The position numbers and the translations under genes were made by a program. From Veillonella sp. (GTDB lineage: Bacteria; Bacillota; Negativicutes; Veillonellales; Veillonellaceae): a DNA stretch of 64,000 bases. Shown here piece after piece: positions 43,347 to 53,415 of the stretch (position 1 is the first letter of the stretch; each line of letters opens with the position of its first letter). The stretch spans positions 1 to 64,000 of the forward strand of contig NZ_JAGZMO010000003.1 in NCBI RefSeq assembly GCF_018364065.1, in the 5' to 3' direction. Under the pieces are notes generated by a model that saw nothing but the letters and a program-made list of their open reading frames with translations, was not told the origin of the DNA and searched no databases.

Positions 43347-44696
43347 ATGGCAGAAGCACGTATTCCGCCCCATAGTCTGGATGCGGAACGAGCTGTTTTA
43401 GGGGCCCTGTTAACGGGGGAAAATGTGTATGACAGCATTAGCAGCATTGTGGCGGAACAGGATTTCTACCGCGATGCGAACCGTATAATTTTCGGCGCCC
43501 TGCAAAATATCATTTACGCCAATAAACGTGCTGACTTGATTTTGCTGACTGATGAATTGACGCGCATGAACAAACTGGATGAAGTGGGCGGTGTTGCGTA
43601 CATTACGTCCTTAACCGACTCACTCAGCGTTTACAATGTGGAGGAACATGCCCGCATTGTAGCGGAGAAAGCACAGCTGCGCCGTCTCATTTCGGCAGGT
43701 GATCAAATCGTAGGCATGAGCTATGAAGCGAACGATTCAGCGGAAGAAATTGTAAATAAGGCGGAACAACTCGTGTTGGGGGTAAGTGGACAGATTAAAG
43801 CAAACACAGGCTTTTCCTCCATCGGTAACATCGTGGAAGAAGTAGTTAACCGCGTCGGCGAATTGGCGCAGTACAGCGACAGCTTGAGCGGTGTGCCGAC
43901 AGGCTTTATTGACTTGGATAAACTTACGAATGGCCTGCAACCGTCAGACCTTATCTTGGTGGCGGCCCGTCCGGCCATGGGTAAAACGGCGTTCACTTTG
44001 AATATTGCAACGAATGTGGCGTTAGAATCCAAGTTGTCGGTAGCCTTTTTCTCTTTGGAAATGTCCAAGGCGCAGCTGGTAAGTCGTATTCTGTCCTCCG
44101 TTGCGCAGGTTAGTTCTGAAAAATTACGTCGTGCACAGTTGGATGCGGACGACTGGAACCGTGTGGCCAAAGCGGCGGAACTCATGGGGAGTGCCCGCCT
44201 GTACATTGACGATACGGCGGATATGACCCCACAGGATATGCGATCCCGCTTGCGCCGCCTGAAAGTGGATCACGGTCTTGATTTAATCATCATTGACTAT
44301 ATTCAGTTGATGAAGGGCCGGAGCGGTAAAAACTCGAATGCTGAAAATCGTCAGCAGGAAATTTCAGAGATTTCTCGAAATCTTAAAATAATGGCCCGTG
44401 AATTCAATGTGCCGTTAATCGCTTTGTCACAGCTCAGCCGTGCGGTGGAAATGCGTCAAGATAAGCGCCCGCTCCTCAGTGACCTTCGTGAATCCGGTTC
44501 GTTGGAGCAGGATGCGGATATTGTAGCGTTCCTGTATCGCGATAAGTATTACACCAAAGACGAAAACGCTCAGGATATTACGGAAGTTATTATCAGTAAA
44601 CACCGTAACGGTGCACTGGATAATATTAAACTTCTCTTTGATGGAGCGCTTACACGATTCCGCAATACTACATCGCGACCTGATGAAGGAATGTAA
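43347..44696 (+). CDS. dnaB: Replicative DNA helicase
   Basis: DnaB of 449 residues. The N-terminal primase-interacting domain begins RIPPHSLDAERAVLGALL; the RecA-like domain has the P-loop VAARPAMGKTAFTLN, FSLEMSKAQLVSRI and IIIDYIQLMKG, and LRESGSLEQDADIV near the end. ATG 43347 lies 8 nt after AAAAGGAG, so it is preferred to the in-frame GTG at 43338, which overlaps that site. No intein is present. Confidence 0.96.
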   Translation: MAEARIPPHSLDAERAVLGALLTGENVYDSISSIVAEQDFYRDANRIIFGALQNIIYANKRADLILLTDELTRMNKLDEVGGVAYITSLTDSLSVYNVEEHARIVAEKAQLRRLISAGDQIVGMSYEANDSAEEIVNKAEQLVLGVSGQIKANTGFSSIGNIVEEVVNRVGELAQYSDSLSGVPTGFIDLDKLTNGLQPSDLILVAARPAMGKTAFTLNIATNVALESKLSVAFFSLEMSKAQLVSRILSSVAQVSSEKLRRAQLDADDWNRVAKAAELMGSARLYIDDTADMTPQDMRSRLRRLKVDHGLDLIIIDYIQLMKGRSGKNSNAENRQQEISEISRNLKIMAREFNVPLIALSQLSRAVEMRQDKRPLLSDLRESGSLEQDADIVAFLYRDKYYTKDENAQDITEVIISKHRNGALDNIKLLFDGALTRFRNTTSRPDEGM

Positions 44697-44880
44697 AAGC
44701 AGTTAGCCTATAGTCGTTTACATATCACATAAAGTGTATAATTCGGCTTATTTATAAAAAGAATATCTGTCTATTGAGACAGCATAAAAAATCTTTCTAT
44801 TCCTAAAGATAATTTATTATAGAACCTAAAGTAATTTACGAGTGTGTGTGAAATAATTAAGGGTAAGGGAGTGTAAAACT

Positions 44881-46209
44881 ATGAACGTATGGCGTAAGCG
44901 ACTGAGTATTATGCTGGCCGGAGCGATGTTGACATTCGGCGCCGGCGCGCAAGTTTCCCAGGTGCAGGCCGCATCGGCATTAGAGATTTTGCTGGGCGGT
45001 GCAATCGGCATGGCGGAAGTTCACCAGATGGTATCCAAGATGGATGATACCCCGGAAGGACAGATGGAAAGCTTGAAGAAGTATAAAGAGCTGACCGGCG
45101 TTTATGACAATCCGGCTTACCAGGAACGGGTGCAGCATATTTTAGATACGCTCACTCAATCGCCAAAAGTAAAGCGCTCCTATGTAGTCTATGTAAATCC
45201 TGATAATGATATCAATGCCTTTATGGCAATCGGCCGCGTTATGTCGGTCAATAAGGGTACCATGGATTTAATGACTGATGATGAGCTCGCCTACATTATG
45301 GGCCATGAAATTGCTCACGGTGAAAACAAGGACGGCGTGCGCGGGTTGAAGAAACAACTGGGCGTGCAGGTGGCCGTCGGTGCCGCTACGGCTGATGCCG
45401 GAACGGCCAGCATTTTACTGGGCAATATTGCAGGCCAGTATTTGACGAAGCAAGTGTTCTCCGTGTCACAGGAAAAGAACGCCGATGAATTGGGCTTCGC
45501 TATTTTAGCGGACAGCCCTTACAATTTGGGCGGCGCCCCTATGTCTATGTACACGATTCGTGAAAAATATGGCGAACTCTATCAAGAAGGATTGGCGCAG
45601 ATTATTAATCCGAACGACCATCCGAAAAGCTCCAATCGCATCAATGAAAACTTACAGCGCATCTATGATTACTCCGGTAAAAAAGTATCCGTAAAAGAAG
45701 ATTACGTTTACATCAACAACAAGCCGGTGTATAAAGGCGAACCTTGGCAGCAATTTACCGGTGAAGAACGGGCGTTCTTTATGGCCGGTAAATTAGCACG
45801 TATTTTCCATGATAAAAAAGAAGTGCCTACCACTGTTGACGGCAGTGTGGTATATATGGGAAATACGCCGGTTGTTACGGCCGGCAGCAGTGCGGTAGCG
45901 CAAGAGGTAAGCAGCGCTATAAATAATGCTATGAGCGGACAGAAACAGACTGAATCCGCAAAGGATAAGAAGGCGGACAGCAAAACTACGTCCAAAGATA
46001 AAAAGGCAGATACTAAGACAACATCTAACGATAAGAACGTATCAGCCAAGGATACACAGAATGGAACTTCTGTAACATCCACTTCTACCGGTACGGATTC
46101 CGGCAATGCAGGATCAACGGTTACTGTTTCGAATAAAAAATCCGATAACTCATCGGATAATAAGCCCGCATCGGCATCTTTCAAGAAATGGGGGAACATT
46201 GGAGATTAA
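44881..46209 (+). CDS. Exported M48-family zinc metallopeptidase
   Basis: A 442-residue protein with a signal peptide of about 30 residues (ending VQA). The zinc site HEIAH is at 142-146 and the third ligand region is KNADELGFAIL, as in BepA/LoiP-type M48 peptidases of the cell envelope. From about residue 360 the chain becomes Lys/Ser/Thr/Asp-rich with repeated DKKADSKTTS-like units, probably disordered. It may take part in outer-membrane protein quality control (inference). AAGGGAGTG precedes ATG. Confidence 0.88.
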   Translation: MNVWRKRLSIMLAGAMLTFGAGAQVSQVQAASALEILLGGAIGMAEVHQMVSKMDDTPEGQMESLKKYKELTGVYDNPAYQERVQHILDTLTQSPKVKRSYVVYVNPDNDINAFMAIGRVMSVNKGTMDLMTDDELAYIMGHEIAHGENKDGVRGLKKQLGVQVAVGAATADAGTASILLGNIAGQYLTKQVFSVSQEKNADELGFAILADSPYNLGGAPMSMYTIREKYGELYQEGLAQIINPNDHPKSSNRINENLQRIYDYSGKKVSVKEDYVYINNKPVYKGEPWQQFTGEERAFFMAGKLARIFHDKKEVPTTVDGSVVYMGNTPVVTAGSSAVAQEVSSAINNAMSGQKQTESAKDKKADSKTTSKDKKADTKTTSNDKNVSAKDTQNGTSVTSTSTGTDSGNAGSTVTVSNKKSDNSSDNKPASASFKKWGNIGD

Positions 46210-46271
46210 ATGAGAACACGAAGACAGTAGAGCAGTAGTATTTGGTAAAGAGCCACTAAGGAGGCCTTGTT

Positions 46272-47399
46272 ATGGAACACACAGTTATTTGTACGTATGA
46301 CCAATTAAATCGCTTATGCATGGATGCATTTAAGAAGTTTGGATTTTCTGAAGAAGAGGCGGCGATTATTCGTGACGTATTGCTTATGGCCGATATGTAC
46401 GGCATTGACAGTCACGGGGTGCAACGTTTAGTGCGTTACCAAAAACATATTCAGTGCGGAAAAATTGAAGTGGGTGTTAAACCGGAAGTGGTATTTGATA
46501 CTCCGGTAACCGCCGTTGTGGACGGTCATCACGGCATGGGCCAATTGACCGGTCATTTTGCCATGAAACTGGCTATTGAAAAGGCTAAGAAAATGGGCGT
46601 CGGTCTCGTAACGGCTCGCAACTCCAATCACTACGGCATTGCCGGCTACTATGCCAATATGGCTGTTGAAGAAGGCCTTATCGGGTTCTCCTCTACAAAC
46701 TCAGAATCATTGATGGTACCGACATTCGGTCGTAAAGCTATGTTAGGATCGAATCCGCAAGCTTGGGCCGCACCGGCAGAACCATACAATTTCCTCTTTG
46801 ACGTGTCCACTACAGTAGTTACGCGCGGCAAATTAGAAATCTACAATAAATTAGGCAAGAAAATTCCGAATGGCTGGGCCGTTGATGCCAATGGTCATCC
46901 AACTGATGATGCGCAATTAGTATTGCATAACATTACTCATGGCTTGGGTGGCGGCATTATGCCTTTAGGCGGCAGTACGGAAGAATTGGGCTCTCATAAA
47001 GGCTACGGTAATGGCATGGTAGCGGAATTGTTCGCGTCCATCCTGTCTTGTGGCGCTACATCTAATCATTTAGGCGAAGGCGGCAAAGCCAATACCTGTC
47101 ATGGTTTTATGGCGATTAATCCGGCTTTCTTTGGCGATGCAGCAGCTATGAAAGCTCATATGTCCACATTGCTTGAAGAACTTCGCAACAGCCCTAAAGC
47201 GGAAGGTCAGACACGTATTTACACCCATGGTGAAAAAGAAGTGGAAGCCTATAAACATCGTCAGGAACACGGCATTCCTGTTATCGACATGACGATGCTT
47301 GAAATGTACAATCTCTGTGAATCGGTAGGCTTGAAATTCAGCGACTACTTCGGCGACTACATGCCACCGGCAGCAGGGGATTACAAAGGAAGCTATTAA
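46272..47399 (+). CDS. Ldh2-family malate/L-lactate-type dehydrogenase
   Basis: A 375-residue NAD(P)-dependent oxidoreductase of the malate/L-lactate dehydrogenase (Ldh2, sulfolactate/ureidoglycolate) superfamily. Markers are GIDSHGVQRL near residue 41, GLVTARNSNHYGIAGYY, LGSNPQAWAAP and the GSHKGYGNGMVAELF segment. It probably oxidises or reduces a 2-hydroxy acid such as malate or lactate; the substrate cannot be fixed from sequence. It follows the protease gene by 62 bp with AAGGAGG in front of ATG. Confidence 0.88.
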   Translation: MEHTVICTYDQLNRLCMDAFKKFGFSEEEAAIIRDVLLMADMYGIDSHGVQRLVRYQKHIQCGKIEVGVKPEVVFDTPVTAVVDGHHGMGQLTGHFAMKLAIEKAKKMGVGLVTARNSNHYGIAGYYANMAVEEGLIGFSSTNSESLMVPTFGRKAMLGSNPQAWAAPAEPYNFLFDVSTTVVTRGKLEIYNKLGKKIPNGWAVDANGHPTDDAQLVLHNITHGLGGGIMPLGGSTEELGSHKGYGNGMVAELFASILSCGATSNHLGEGGKANTCHGFMAINPAFFGDAAAMKAHMSTLLEELRNSPKAEGQTRIYTHGEKEVEAYKHRQEHGIPVIDMTMLEMYNLCESVGLKFSDYFGDYMPPAAGDYKGSY

Positions 47400-47430
47400 T
47401 CTGTGCGCATTTTTTATTAATAAAGTGATT

Positions 47431-49527
47431 ATGAATCAGGAAACGGATGTGAAGAAAGCGATGACAAATTCTGACTACAGTAATCAAAGGGCTACGAATA
47501 ACGGTCGATTAGCTATGGATGGGATTCGTCTGCAAAATTCCGTCTGTCCTTATGACTGTCCCGATGCGTGCGGTCTCATTGTGAAGGTAAAAGGCAATGA
47601 AGTTCTCGGTGTGAGCGGTAATCCGAATCACACCTATACACGAGGAACATTGTGCCCGAAAATGGTTCATTATGAGCATACGGTGCATTCGCCGGACCGT
47701 CTCACTACGCCGTTAAAGCGGATAGGTCCGAAAGGAAGCGGCCAATTTGCGCCCATTTCGTGGGACGAGGCGGCTCGTGAAATTGCGGCTCGTTTCAAAG
47801 AAGCCATCGAAACTTATGGCGGTGAAAGCATTATGCCCTATTCCTATGCAGGAACAATGGGGCTTATTCAGAGTGCCGCCGGCGATCCGCTCTTTGCACG
47901 GCTCGGTGCAACGCGTCAGGACCGGGGGATTTGCTCCCCGGCGAAACGCCACGGCTGGCAAGTGGTGATGGGGAAAACATTCGGTACCCGTTCGCAGGAA
48001 ATGGCGGACAGTGACCTGGTTATTTTGTGGAGCCTTAACGCCATTAACACGAATATTCATATTATGCACGATGTGAAAAAGGCTCGTGCGCGTGGCGCCA
48101 AAGTGTGGGTAATCGACATTTACGAGAGCACCACTTGCGACATCGGTGATGAAGTGGTGATTACAAAACCCGGCAGTGACGGCGCTTTAGCGCTTGGTAT
48201 GCTGCATATATTGGAACGGGACGGACTGGTTGACCGCGACTTTATCAATCAATATGTGCAGGGCTATGATGAATTGAAAGAGCAGATTTTGCCTCGATAT
48301 ACGCCGGCTTATGTGAGTGAACTTACGGGCGTTAGTGAAGCGCGTCTGGAAGAACTGGCGGCCGCATACGGTCATGCGAAAGCGCCATTTATCCGCTTGG
48401 GCAGTGGTCTGTCCCGCTATGGAAATGGGGCGATGACGGTGCGAACCGTTCTTTGCTTGCCTGCCGTTGTTGGTGCTTATGCAAAACGGGGCGGCGGATT
48501 TTTGAGCAGTACATCGGGCAGCGCCTTTGTGGGCAAACAGATTATGGCGTGGTCCGCTCATACAGACAATCCGGCACGTCTTATCCCTATGATAAAATTG
48601 GGCCCGGCCCTGCATGACACGGAAAAACCGATTAAGTGTCTCTATATTTACTCGTCCAATCCGGCCATTACGCTGCCGGACCAGAATGTTGTGCGCAGCG
48701 GTTTGATGCGGGACGATTTATTTACTGTTGTCCATGAACGGTTTATGACCGATACGGCGAAATATGCTGATATTGTGCTGCCTGCGACCACGTCGCTGGA
48801 ACATGATGACATTTACAATTCGTATGGCCATTACTCTATCGGTGTAGGCCTCAAAGCCATTGAACCGGTCGGCGAAAGTCGTTCGAATTGGGACACCATT
48901 CGCACCATTGCCAAAGCTATGGGCATAGAGGACGAGTTCTTTGACAAGAGTTCGTATGACCTGATTCTAGATACATTGGATGCGTCTGCCACGCTGACGG
49001 ACGATGAAAAGGCGCGCATTTTGGCTGGCGAACCGGTGGAAATGCGCTTGCCGGACAATTATAAAATGGACTTTAAAACGCCATCCGGAAAAATTGAAAT
49101 ATTGAATGACACGGAAGAAGAGCCATTGTCTACATATACGGAACCGCACGGTGATGATGCGGCGTACTGGCTCATCAATGCACCGGATCCTCGAATCTTA
49201 GATTCGTCGTTCAATGAACGCGACTTTACTGTAAAAGGTTCCCAAAAACCTTTGATGGCGGCCTATGTACATCCGGAGGATCCTGTGGCGTCCAAAGTAA
49301 AAGATGGTCAGACCGTATACTTGTCTAACAAACGAGGGCGTGTAGAAATTCCGCTTTTCTTCGACAAGCGGGCGGCGAAAGGCACTGTAGTAACGTATGG
49401 TGTGTGGAGCCAGCGCTATTCGTCAGACAAAAAAGTGGGTATCAATGTGCTTACGGCAAGTCGCTCCACCGACAAAGCCGATGGCAGCACATTTTATGAC
49501 GTGAAAGTTAATATTGAAGTCATGTGA
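47431..49527 (+). CDS. Molybdopterin-dependent oxidoreductase, cytoplasmic
   Basis: A catalytic subunit of about 698 residues of the DMSO reductase superfamily. The N-terminal CPYDCPDACGL and the later LCPK supply the four Cys for a 4Fe-4S cluster; bis-MGD-binding segments include ISWDEAAREIA, YSSNPAITLPDQN and the C-terminal molydopterin-binding domain with VKDGQTVYLSNKRG. No Tat signal is seen, so it should act in the cytoplasm. No small iron-sulfur or membrane subunit is adjacent. The start is uncertain: GTG 47425, ATG 47431 and ATG 47461 are all possible and none has a strong ribosome site. Confidence 0.85.
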   Translation: MNQETDVKKAMTNSDYSNQRATNNGRLAMDGIRLQNSVCPYDCPDACGLIVKVKGNEVLGVSGNPNHTYTRGTLCPKMVHYEHTVHSPDRLTTPLKRIGPKGSGQFAPISWDEAAREIAARFKEAIETYGGESIMPYSYAGTMGLIQSAAGDPLFARLGATRQDRGICSPAKRHGWQVVMGKTFGTRSQEMADSDLVILWSLNAINTNIHIMHDVKKARARGAKVWVIDIYESTTCDIGDEVVITKPGSDGALALGMLHILERDGLVDRDFINQYVQGYDELKEQILPRYTPAYVSELTGVSEARLEELAAAYGHAKAPFIRLGSGLSRYGNGAMTVRTVLCLPAVVGAYAKRGGGFLSSTSGSAFVGKQIMAWSAHTDNPARLIPMIKLGPALHDTEKPIKCLYIYSSNPAITLPDQNVVRSGLMRDDLFTVVHERFMTDTAKYADIVLPATTSLEHDDIYNSYGHYSIGVGLKAIEPVGESRSNWDTIRTIAKAMGIEDEFFDKSSYDLILDTLDASATLTDDEKARILAGEPVEMRLPDNYKMDFKTPSGKIEILNDTEEEPLSTYTEPHGDDAAYWLINAPDPRILDSSFNERDFTVKGSQKPLMAAYVHPEDPVASKVKDGQTVYLSNKRGRVEIPLFFDKRAAKGTVVTYGVWSQRYSSDKKVGINVLTASRSTDKADGSTFYDVKVNIEVM

Positions 49528-49863
49528 TGGCATGGGGCCGTCCTAAGTGACTGCGGACAAAAATGCCCATGAATGACTTACAAACGGATAGAAAATATCC
49601 ACGTCAAAATGACTTTATAAAAGATGGCAAAAATAGTGCTAAAAAAATATTTTTAAAAAATTTTTTTGATAAAAATGACACTGTTTCAAGCAGTCTGAGA
49701 AACAGCACCAACACAGGTTACATCAAGAAAAAAGCCGCTCAAAAACAGGAGCGACTTTTTTCATTTTTGTTAACTTTTTGCAAGGACACTGAAAAAATAC
49801 ATTTGTCCATCCTCTAAAACTGTTGTATAATAAAGTCCAAATTATGAAAAAGGAGAGATTTCT
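49528..49863. promoter_or_regulatory. Region before brnQ: terminator and promoter
   Basis: The gap holds a CTGTTTC / GAAACAG hairpin (49681-49705), a terminator with stem AAAGCCGCTC / GAGCGACTTT (49731-49758, one mismatch) and T-run, and the brnQ promoter TTGTCC (49803-49808) - 17 bp - TATAAT (49826-49831). An 84-codon frame at 49563 crosses the terminator and is judged non-coding. Confidence 0.75.
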
Positions 49864-51213
49864 ATGGACAATCAAGCAAATTTGAACAACCGCGCCTATA
49901 TAGCTATAGGCCTCATGTTATTCGCACTGTTCTTCGGAGCGGGTAACCTGATCTTCCCGGCAGCCTTAGGGCAACAGGCCGGCGAAAATGTATGGTGGGC
50001 TATCTTCGGCTTCATCATTACCGGTGTAGGTTTGCCATTACTGGGGGTTATGGCAATGGGCTACTCCGGCTCGAAAGATGTGCAGGCTCTTGCAAGTCGT
50101 GTACATCCTGTTTACGGATTTATTTATACGGTACTTCTTTATTTATCAATCGGACCTGCCTTCGCAATTCCTCGTACAGGCACTGTATCTTATGAAATTG
50201 CTGTTCGCCCATTCTTATCCGGCGGCGGTAGCGAAATGGCGCAGGGCATTTTCCTCGTTGTTTTCTTTGCAGTTACTTTATGGTTGGCAATTACACCGGC
50301 CAAACTGGTTGACCGCATCGGTAAAGTGTTAACACCGTTACTGTTGTTGACAATCTGTATCTTGATTGTCAAATCCCTTGTAACGCCAATGGGCGATTAC
50401 ATGCCTCCAACTGAAGCGTACGCTACACCGGGTGTTGCTGTACTTCAAGGTTTCCTTGACGGTTACAACACATTGGATGCGTTGGCTTCTCTTGTATTCG
50501 CTATCTTGGTAGTTCAATTCGTTACTTTATCCGGGGCCAGCTCCAAAGAACAAGTAACTGCAGCTACATTTAAAGCCGGCATCATCGCCGTTGCCTGCTT
50601 AGGCTTTGTGTATGTCTTCATCGCCAACTTGGGCGCTACCAGCGTTAGCCGTTTAGGCATGCTTGATACAGGGGCTCCTGTATTGGCAGGTAGTGCGCAA
50701 ATCCTTATCGGTAACGTAGGTGCCATCATCTTGGCCATCATCGTTTTATTGGCCTGCTTAACTACAAGTATCGGCCTCGTAACATCCTGTGCAACATACT
50801 TCCACAGAGTGTACTCCGGCTTAAGCTACAAAGCATATGCCGTACTTTTCTCAGTCGTATCCTTCTTTATCGGCATGTTCGGTTTGAAAACAATCATTGT
50901 TTCCACCATTCCGGTATTGATGTTCTTATACCCATTGACTATCGTAATCATCGCGTTAGCATTCTTGGATCGTTTCTTTGACGGCCGTCAATGCGTTTAC
51001 GCATGGAGCATCGGTTTGACTTTAATCGCCGCTTTTGTAAGTGGTGCTGAAACAGCCGGTATCAGCTTAGGCTCTTTCGGTCAGGCTTTTGCGACATATG
51101 TACCATTCCACGTAGTGGGCATGGGCTGGGCGCCATTTGCCGTTGTAGGCTTTGTAATCGGTTTAGTTCACAAAGCTGTTGTTAAAAAAGCGGCTGTGCC
51201 TAAAGAAGCGTAA
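49864..51213 (+). CDS. brnQ: Branched-chain amino acid cation symporter
   Basis: A 449-residue LIVCS-family carrier with 12 membrane segments. The start region IGLMLFALFFGAGNLIFPAALGQQAG and the GLPLLGVMAMGYSGSKDVQALA block are diagnostic of BrnQ, which imports Leu, Ile and Val with Na+ or H+. Placement ahead of the ilv operon fits shared physiology, though each has its own promoter. AAGGAG is 8 nt before ATG. Confidence 0.95.
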   Translation: MDNQANLNNRAYIAIGLMLFALFFGAGNLIFPAALGQQAGENVWWAIFGFIITGVGLPLLGVMAMGYSGSKDVQALASRVHPVYGFIYTVLLYLSIGPAFAIPRTGTVSYEIAVRPFLSGGGSEMAQGIFLVVFFAVTLWLAITPAKLVDRIGKVLTPLLLLTICILIVKSLVTPMGDYMPPTEAYATPGVAVLQGFLDGYNTLDALASLVFAILVVQFVTLSGASSKEQVTAATFKAGIIAVACLGFVYVFIANLGATSVSRLGMLDTGAPVLAGSAQILIGNVGAIILAIIVLLACLTTSIGLVTSCATYFHRVYSGLSYKAYAVLFSVVSFFIGMFGLKTIIVSTIPVLMFLYPLTIVIIALAFLDRFFDGRQCVYAWSIGLTLIAAFVSGAETAGISLGSFGQAFATYVPFHVVGMGWAPFAVVGFVIGLVHKAVVKKAAVPKEA

Positions 51214-51239
51214 GAGTTCGCCGTAAGTCAGACTTTACA

Positions 51240-51392
51240 GATATGCGAGTTTTCCCCGAAATTAGGATTAACCGCATATCAGGGAATAAGTCACAGATGT
51301 AAAATTAAAAATCATAAGACAGTAACTTCACGAATGATGAGGTGGAAAGAGAGAGCCGCCTTACATGAAATTGAAGTTACTGTCTTTTTTTT
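51240..51392 (+). terminator. Tandem hairpins and terminator after brnQ
   Basis: A GATATGCG / CGCATATC hairpin (51240-51280) is followed by a 15-bp stem AAGACAGTAACTTCA / TGAAGTTACTGTCTT (51316-51330, 51372-51386) and six further T residues. The loop of the second can form its own GGTGG / CCGCC stem. The second element is an efficient-looking intrinsic terminator. Confidence 0.85.
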
Positions 51393-51457
51393 CTAGTCCT
51401 AACGCCCGGTTCTGTGTATAATAGGGAAGGTAGTTAATGTAGCATAGGAGGAATATT

Positions 51458-52888
51458 GTGACTTGGTTTCGTAGAAAGCCATTGGCCGATTTGACGGCTG
51501 TGGCTGAGGAGAAAAAGTTGACCCGTGCACTGAGCGCCTTTGATGTAACCCTGTTGGGCCTGGGCGTAATTATCGGTACGGGTATTTTTGTTTTAACAGG
51601 TATCGGGGCCGCCACGTATGCAGGCCCGGGACTTATGTTGTCGTTTGTATTGGCCGCCATAACTTGCGCCTTTGTGTGCCTCGCTTATGCGGAGCTCGTA
51701 TCTATCTTGCCTGTATCGGGCAGTGCGTACACCTATACATACGCTTCACTGGGCGAGTTCTTCGGCTGGTGGGTCGGCTGGGGATTGGTACTGGAGTATT
51801 CTGTAGGGGCCAGTGCGGTAGCCGGTGGATGGTCCGCTTACTTGGTGGGCATATTACATGCCGGCGGTATTGATTTACCGAAGTCGTTGACCGCTGTACC
51901 TCATGACGGGGGCATCGTAAACTTACCGGCCATGTTGATCGTATTGTTTGCCACTTTTTTGTTGGTTCTGGGCATTCGGGAAAGTGCGAAAGTGAATCGC
52001 GTGTTGGTACTTATTAAAATCGCCACCATTTTCCTGTTCATATTTTTAGCAGGCCCTCATGTAGACCCAATTAATTGGGAGCCATTCCTGCCGTTCGGCT
52101 GGCAAGGCGTGGCTGCAGGGACAGGCATTTTATTTTTCGCATACTTAGGTGTAGATGCGCTGGCAACGGCGGCGGAAGAGACGAAGAATCCGAAGGTGGA
52201 TATGCCGGTGGGCATTATGGCGTCCTTGATTATTTGCACCATTTTATACATTGCGGTGAGCGCGGTTATGACCGGGGTTGTACCGTATCCGCAACTTGAC
52301 ACGGCGGCTCCGGCCACGTATGTGTTGGAATATATCGGCTCCCGTGCAGGATCCGCTATTGTGGGCACCGGTGCACTATGCGGTTTGTCCACTGTATTGC
52401 TGGTCATGATTTATGCGCAGACCCGTGCGTTTTACGCTATGAGTCGTGACGGGCTGATTCCGAAAGGACTCTGTAAAATTCACAAAAAATATCATACGCC
52501 GCACATCATCACCATGATTGTGGGCGTCGTAGTGTCCTTGATTGCGGGTTTCACGCCAATTCATATTGTGGCTGAAATGTGTTCCGCCGGAACACTCTTC
52601 GCATTCATGTGCGCTTCCTTGGGCGTTATGGTATTGCGCCGTGTATATCCGGATGTGAAACGCGATTTCCGTTGTCCGGCCGTATACATCGTGGCCCCAT
52701 TAGCCATCTTGTTCTGTGGCTTTGTATTCTCGCAGTTGTCCGCTCATACTATCGAGCTCTTCATAAGCTGGAGTATTTTGGGCGCTTTAATCTATGTGTT
52801 CTACAGCCGTAAACACAGCGTGTTGGCTAAAGCACATCGTGAAGAGTTGCAGCTCGGCAATGTTGAAATCGAAGAAAGTATGAAATAA
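51458..52888 (+). CDS. APC-family amino acid permease
   Basis: A 476-residue cationic-amino-acid-transporter type permease with 12 or more membrane segments. The first segment motif LLGLGVIIGTGIFVLTG and the following GPGLMLSFVLAAITCAFVCLAYAEL are typical of YfnA/CAT proteins. A soluble tail of about 30 residues ends the protein. GTG 51458 follows AGGAGG by 8 nt. Substrate is unknown. Confidence 0.9.
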   Translation: MTWFRRKPLADLTAVAEEKKLTRALSAFDVTLLGLGVIIGTGIFVLTGIGAATYAGPGLMLSFVLAAITCAFVCLAYAELVSILPVSGSAYTYTYASLGEFFGWWVGWGLVLEYSVGASAVAGGWSAYLVGILHAGGIDLPKSLTAVPHDGGIVNLPAMLIVLFATFLLVLGIRESAKVNRVLVLIKIATIFLFIFLAGPHVDPINWEPFLPFGWQGVAAGTGILFFAYLGVDALATAAEETKNPKVDMPVGIMASLIICTILYIAVSAVMTGVVPYPQLDTAAPATYVLEYIGSRAGSAIVGTGALCGLSTVLLVMIYAQTRAFYAMSRDGLIPKGLCKIHKKYHTPHIITMIVGVVVSLIAGFTPIHIVAEMCSAGTLFAFMCASLGVMVLRRVYPDVKRDFRCPAVYIVAPLAILFCGFVFSQLSAHTIELFISWSILGALIYVFYSRKHSVLAKAHREELQLGNVEIEESMK

Positions 52889-53185
52889 ACGTCAGTTAAC
52901 GTGCTTAGTCAGATTTTTGGCTAGGCATATAGTGTGACGTAAGTGGCGTAGTTCCGTTAGAATTGAATCGCAACATTAAGAAAAACCGGGAGTATTTTCT
53001 CCCGGTTTTTTATTCAATTTTGATATTTTTTAAAAATTTATAAAAAAAGTATTGCACTTTTATTTGGATGGTGCTAATATAATGGACATGAATACACTTG
53101 CAGTGGAAGTCCACTGATAAGTGAAAATAGTTTGTTGCAAATGAGCATTTAGTCGTTGTATCAGTAGAGGAAAGGAGAAGAAGTC
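52889..53185. promoter_or_regulatory. Terminator of the permease gene and ilv promoter
   Basis: An AAAACCGGGAG / CTCCCGGTTTT stem (52983-53009) ends the permease transcript. The ilv promoter follows: TTGCAC (53052-53057), 17 bp, TAATAT (53075-53080). The early leader forms a hairpin with CACTT / AAGTG and CAGTGG / CCACTG pairs (53096-53124). No T-box sequence is present. Confidence 0.75.
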
Positions 53186-53344
53186 ATGTTAGCGTTTGGT
53201 TTACTCATTATTAGCTTGCTAGTGATTATTGACATTATTATCGTCATTAGAAATGAACAAAACTTAACAGGCTTCGTCTTGAAGGTTTTAAAAAATCATT
53301 TCCTCATACTCCCGACGCAACGCGTTGGCTGGCAAGTTAATTAA
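53186..53344 (+). CDS. Leu/Ile/Val-rich leader peptide of the ilv operon
   Basis: A 52-residue frame with AAAGGAG about 7 nt before ATG 53186. Residues 2-21 contain 15 Leu, Ile or Val residues (LLIISLLVIIDIIIVI). An intrinsic terminator and then ilvD follow. A 12-nt segment within the frame (53274-53285, codons 30-34) can pair with 53411-53422, which includes the terminator's 5' arm, giving ten Watson-Crick and two G-U pairs. This is the arrangement of translational attenuation by branched-chain amino acid supply. A small membrane protein is an alternative reading, since the same run could span a membrane, but the position and pairing favour the leader. Confidence 0.82.
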   Translation: MLAFGLLIISLLVIIDIIIVIRNEQNLTGFVLKVLKNHFLILPTQRVGWQVN

Positions 53345-53359
53345 AAAACAGGGAGTATA
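53309..53359 (+). other. Pause-type hairpin within the ilv leader
   Basis: ATACTCCC (53309-53316) pairs with GGGAGTAT (53352-53359) around the stop codon of the leader peptide. It may be a pausing or protector stem of the attenuator. Confidence 0.45.
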
Positions 53360-53415
53360 AGGAGTAACTACATACGATTTTTTAAACACATCCTCATATT
53401 GTTATACAGACTTTT

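Noticed and set aside
49563..49817. 84-codon plus-strand frame before brnQ
   Set aside because: It runs through an intrinsic terminator and the brnQ promoter, is Lys/Asn/Phe-rich from AT-rich DNA, and has no ribosome site or recognisable domain.
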